Below, in pieces: positions 14,277-16,872 of a stretch of 16,872 nt of DNA. Each line of letters begins with the position of its first letter. The stretch's first letter is position 1. Where the stretch lies: the NCBI GenBank assembly GCA_902477915.1, contig CABSJA010000040.1, positions 1 through 16,872 on the forward strand. The letters are read 5' to 3'. A program made the translations under genes and the position numbers. The notes beneath the pieces were generated by a model. That model worked only from the letters and a program-made list of their open reading frames with translations, was not told where the DNA came from and searched no databases. The stretch comes from an uncultured Veillonella sp. (lineage in GTDB: Bacteria > Bacillota > Negativicutes > Veillonellales > Veillonellaceae).

Positions 14277-15118
14277 TGAAACTACATACTGCATTGACAA
14301 TTGCTGGTACTGATCCTAGCGGTGGTGCTGGCATTATGGCCGATTTGAAATCCTTCCAAAGTCGTCACGTATACGGCATGGCTGTTGTTACCTCTGTGGT
14401 AGCCCAAAATACGACGGGCGTTCACCACGTAGAACACCTATCCTTAGAAAGTATAGAGAAACAGTTACATGATGTGTATTCTGACATTCCCCCTCAAGCC
14501 GTTAAGACAGGTATGATTGCCTTGCCGGAAATGATGGACCTTATCTATCCTTATGTGAGTAAACCAATTCCTTATGTAATGGATCCCGTTATGATTGCCA
14601 CTAGCGGTGATCGACTCGTATCAGATGAAGCGGTAAATTTCTTAAAATCTAAACTCATTCCGACGGCTACAGTGATTACACCTAACCGCAGCGAGGCTGA
14701 GGTCTTAGCGGATATGTCTATTGATTGTGAAAGTGACATAACAACGGCGGCGAATCGAATTTTACAGGACTTAGGACCGCAAGTGGTCATCATTAAAGGC
14801 GGTCACATCGGCGAAGATGCAACGGATTATGCTTTCACCAAAGATGGTAGCGTCCGTATGTGGACAAGCCCTAAATATGATACGATGCATACTCATGGTA
14901 CAGGCTGTACCTTCTCCGCCGTGGTTACGGCGGAGCTCGCTAAAGGGCGTGACGTAATGGATGCCATTGGTATTGCCAAGGATTATATTGCACTTGCCAT
15001 TAAGTATAATCCTGGGCTGGGAAATGGCTGTGGTCCCGTTAATCATATGGCTTATGGACTCTTATCTAATGGACCTGAAACGATGGATGAGCTTTTGAAA
15101 AATGACGAGAGGAGATAG
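14276..15118 (+). CDS. thiD: Hydroxymethylpyrimidine/phosphomethylpyrimidine kinase
   Basis: ThiD phosphorylates HMP twice to give HMP pyrophosphate, the pyrimidine substrate of ThiE. The 280-residue protein is a ribokinase-fold enzyme with AGTDPSGGAGIMADLKSFQ near the N-terminus (substrate and lid region), VMDPVMIATSGD, ITPNRSEAE, the KGGHIGEDATDY segment and the anion-hole and catalytic motif HTHGTGCTFSAVV. All usual catalytic elements are present. The length is slightly above the usual 260-270 residues, the extra lying at the C-terminus. Start ATG overlaps the thiW stop, with AAGGAGG upstream. The thiM-thiE start follows the thiD stop after 4 bases. HMP is presumably supplied by the CytX-like permease on the other strand. 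Confidence 0.96.
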   Translation: MKLHTALTIAGTDPSGGAGIMADLKSFQSRHVYGMAVVTSVVAQNTTGVHHVEHLSLESIEKQLHDVYSDIPPQAVKTGMIALPEMMDLIYPYVSKPIPYVMDPVMIATSGDRLVSDEAVNFLKSKLIPTATVITPNRSEAEVLADMSIDCESDITTAANRILQDLGPQVVIIKGGHIGEDATDYAFTKDGSVRMWTSPKYDTMHTHGTGCTFSAVVTAELAKGRDVMDAIGIAKDYIALAIKYNPGLGNGCGPVNHMAYGLLSNGPETMDELLKNDERR

Positions 15119-15122
15119 TGAT

Positions 15123-16640
15123 ATGACCCATGATAATCCATATATGAATGGTAAAATTTGGCCTGAACTCAATATATTAGAAATCTTGCGCCAGAGAAAC
15201 CCTCTCGTTATTTGTATTACCAATGATGTGGTGAGGACCTTTACGGCCAATGGTTTACTCGCTATTGGCGCATCACCGGTGATGAGTGAGTGTAGTGAAG
15301 ATTTGAAAAATCTCATCGTCCATGCATCGGCGCTACTCATCAATATTGGAACCCTTACGCCAGATAAGGTTAGTTACTACAAAGATGCCATAGCACTGGC
15401 GAAGAAACATGAGGTTCCTATCGTTTTAGATCCAGTAGGTTGTCATGCGGGGGCGTATCGTCTATCTGTGGTGTTAGACTTGATTAAGACTGGTGAGATC
15501 TCATTAGTGCGAGGCAATCAAAGTGAAATTAAAGCTATCTACGATGCTTTAAGTCCCGATGATGAGAATAATAATTCTACAGCAGGCAAAGGTGTAGATG
15601 GTGCACAAGTTGAGGATAGTGCTGTTATTGCCTATCGACTCGCACGTCTTATTAACTGTCCTGTTGTAGCTACTGGCGAAGAGGATTATGTTTCTGATGG
15701 AACTCGGGTATTTGCCGTTCCACACGGACACCCTATTATGACAGCTGTAACGGGAACAGGCTGTCTATTAGGGGCTGTATTGGCGGCTTTCTTTAGTGCT
15801 TATTATCCATGTAAAAACAGACTATCTATCGGTGAATTTCTCGCCTATGCATTGGCTTACTATGGTTTGGCCGGTGAAAGTGCAGTGCAGGTAAGTGGCG
15901 TAAAACCTGGTAGCTTTAGTGTAGCCTTTATGGATGCCTTATATTCTCTTGGTGATGCGGTGCTTAAGTCCGAGAATCGTATACGTCCTCTAGTTGTGCC
16001 GGATCAATTAGAAGTATATTTCATCAGTGGTACGCAAGATGTGGAATTGAATGAAAATCGATTACTCTCTATCGTAGAGGATGCTTGTCGAGGCGGTGTG
16101 ACTTGTTTCCAATTTAGAGAAAAGGGCGCAGGTACTTTAGTGGGGCAACAGAAACTAGAGTTAGCCCAACAGTTAAAACAAATCTGTGCTAAGTACAATG
16201 TACTCTATATTATTAACGATGATGTAGACTTAGCAGTAGCTGTTAATGCTGATGGCGTTCACGTAGGGCAAGAGGATATGAGCCTAGAATCCGTTCGTAA
16301 TCTTGTAGGCCATAAGGTGGTTGGCATCTCCATTCACTCCGTGGAGGAACTTCATAAGACTGATATAATCTATGCTGACTGTGTAGGTGTAGGTCCTATG
16401 TATGCTACAAGTAGTAAACCTGATGCACAAGAGCCATGTGGACCGGAGCGTGTCGCTGAACTACAAGCAGAAGGCTTGACCTTACCATGTGTTGGTATTG
16501 GGGGAATAACTTTAGACAATGCGAAGCCTATACTAGAAGCGGGAGCCTGTGGTGTTGCCATCATATCTGCTATTGCGCATGCAGATAACCCTTATGAGGC
16601 GGTACAACAGTTTAAGCATTTAGTGGATAGTACTAAATAG
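15123..16640 (+). CDS. thiM-thiE: Bifunctional hydroxyethylthiazole kinase / thiamine-phosphate synthase (ThiM-ThiE fusion)
   Basis: One 505-residue frame joins two thiamine enzymes. Residues 1 to about 285 are ThiM, which phosphorylates hydroxyethylthiazole: ITNDVVRTFTANGLLAIGASPV (from residue 32), VLDPVGCHAG, RGNQSEI, GKGVD, and TGTGC ending at Cys214. Residues from about 297 to the end are ThiE, which joins thiazole phosphate to HMP-PP to form thiamine phosphate: QFREK (330-334), NDDVDLA (365-371), DGVHVGQED (377-385), GPMYATSSKPDA (424-435) and GIGGI. Both halves keep their active-site motifs, so both should work. The ATG at 15123 is preceded by GAGGAGA; an in-frame ATG at 15102 would overlap thiD and lacks such a site. 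It is the last gene of the riboswitch-controlled operon. Confidence 0.95.
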   Translation: MTHDNPYMNGKIWPELNILEILRQRNPLVICITNDVVRTFTANGLLAIGASPVMSECSEDLKNLIVHASALLINIGTLTPDKVSYYKDAIALAKKHEVPIVLDPVGCHAGAYRLSVVLDLIKTGEISLVRGNQSEIKAIYDALSPDDENNNSTAGKGVDGAQVEDSAVIAYRLARLINCPVVATGEEDYVSDGTRVFAVPHGHPIMTAVTGTGCLLGAVLAAFFSAYYPCKNRLSIGEFLAYALAYYGLAGESAVQVSGVKPGSFSVAFMDALYSLGDAVLKSENRIRPLVVPDQLEVYFISGTQDVELNENRLLSIVEDACRGGVTCFQFREKGAGTLVGQQKLELAQQLKQICAKYNVLYIINDDVDLAVAVNADGVHVGQEDMSLESVRNLVGHKVVGISIHSVEELHKTDIIYADCVGVGPMYATSSKPDAQEPCGPERVAELQAEGLTLPCVGIGGITLDNAKPILEAGACGVAIISAIAHADNPYEAVQQFKHLVDSTK

Positions 16641-16654
16641 CGAATAGAACACAA

Positions 16655-16686
16655 AAAAAGACGATGACCTAAGTCATCGTCTTTTT
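16655..16686. terminator. Terminator at the end of the thiamine operon
   Basis: A perfect 14-bp stem (16655-16668 with 16673-16686) has AAAAA on the left, TTTTT on the right and a 4-base loop. It ends the thiamine operon and may also stop transcripts arriving from the minus-strand gene at the right edge. Confidence 0.92.
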
Positions 16687-16702
16687 GTTAAGGAAGTTGT
16701 TA

Positions 16703-16794
16703 GTACTTACTGTAAGATTATATTGTACTTACAGGTGTGTTTAATTTAAATCTGTACTTACAGGTTGTTAGTTTAGTTAGTGTCGTACTTACAG
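16703..16794. repeat. Cluster of four GTACTTAC repeats
   Basis: GTACTTAC occurs at 16703, 16725, 16754 and 16785; the last three copies extend to GTACTTACAG and the first to GTACTTACTG. Spacing is 22, 29 and 31 bases. The first copy overlaps CTTAC-T-GTAAG and the third CTGTA-CT-TACAG, so these two are small palindromes as well. The cluster lies between two convergent genes, in the 3' region of the rubrerythrin-like gene. Function unknown. Confidence 0.7.
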
Positions 16795-16795
16795 A

Positions 16796-16872
16796 TTAGA
16801 TGGATTCCACGAAACGGTGGAAGAAAGCTTGTGGGTGAGCACATACTGGGCAAACTTTAGGAGCTTCTTCAC
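16796..16872 (-). CDS. C-terminal end of a rubrerythrin-like protein, 5' part outside window
   Basis: On the minus strand, 24 codons run from the window edge to a TAA at 16796-16798. They encode EEAPKVCPVCAHPQAFFHRF plus four residues (VESI). The CPVCxHPQAFF pattern is the second half of the rubredoxin-like iron site at the C-terminus of rubrerythrins, which remove hydrogen peroxide in anaerobes. The first Cys pair and the di-iron domain would lie beyond the window. With so few residues, another rubredoxin-domain protein cannot be excluded. The gene is convergent with the thiamine operon. Confidence 0.8.
   Translation of the reverse strand, partial: EEAPKVCPVCAHPQAFFHRFVESI

Noticed and set aside
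15102..15122. Longer thiM-thiE frame from an ATG at 15102.
   Set aside because: It would overlap thiD by 17 bases and has no ribosome site, while GAGGAGA precedes ATG 15123.

Overview
The window looks like a chromosomal segment of a low-GC, anaerobic, diderm Firmicute of the Negativicutes type, with Veillonella as the best guess. The grounds are AT-rich base composition, strong Shine-Dalgarno sites, typical -35/-10 promoters, lipoprotein signal peptides, a rubrerythrin tail at the right edge and the general look of the proteins. The genus is an inference from memory; nothing in the sequence proves it. There is no phage, transposase, CRISPR array, tRNA or rRNA gene, and most of the window is ordinary metabolic and transport DNA.

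Layout. Positions 1-1718 hold the 3' part of glmS, closed by a UUCG-loop terminator. trpS (1777-2763) follows, with a small two-helix membrane protein of unknown function (2800-3276) just behind it. A well-formed promoter (3367-3395) and a structured leader then start a four-gene run at 3478-7215: a lipoprotein amino-acid-binding protein, its permease, its ATPase and a large exported protein of unknown function translated 8 bases behind the ATPase. Next come a universal stress protein (7385-7831), an ArsR-type repressor with an intact alpha-5 zinc-type site (8013-8303) and, on the minus strand, an AEC-family carrier (8455-9444). A molybdate transporter follows: modA with its own terminator, then modB and a short modC with only the ATPase domain (9730-11944). 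A long hairpin at 12012-12105 separates it from the convergent thiamine block.

The thiamine block (12206-16640) is the most coherent part. Two TPP riboswitches stand back to back, each followed by its own intrinsic terminator. The minus-strand one controls a CytX-like permease, probably for hydroxymethylpyrimidine (HMP). The plus-strand one controls thiW (thiazole ECF S-component), thiD (HMP and HMP-P kinase) and one gene encoding ThiM fused to ThiE. Together these would import both halves of thiamine, phosphorylate them and join them to thiamine phosphate: a salvage route with no de novo gene (thiC, thiG, thiH) in view. The window ends with a cluster of GTACTTAC repeats and the last 24 codons of a minus-strand rubrerythrin-like gene.

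Several start codons were moved from the longest open frame to the first ATG with a good Shine-Dalgarno site. For the permease, cytX and thiW, the longer frame would begin inside a terminator-like hairpin. I see no clearly new system. The best leads are the ThiM-ThiE fusion, an inverted repeat inside the cytX promoter, the exported protein tied to the ABC importer, similar palindromes upstream of modA and modB, and the repeat cluster near the right edge.
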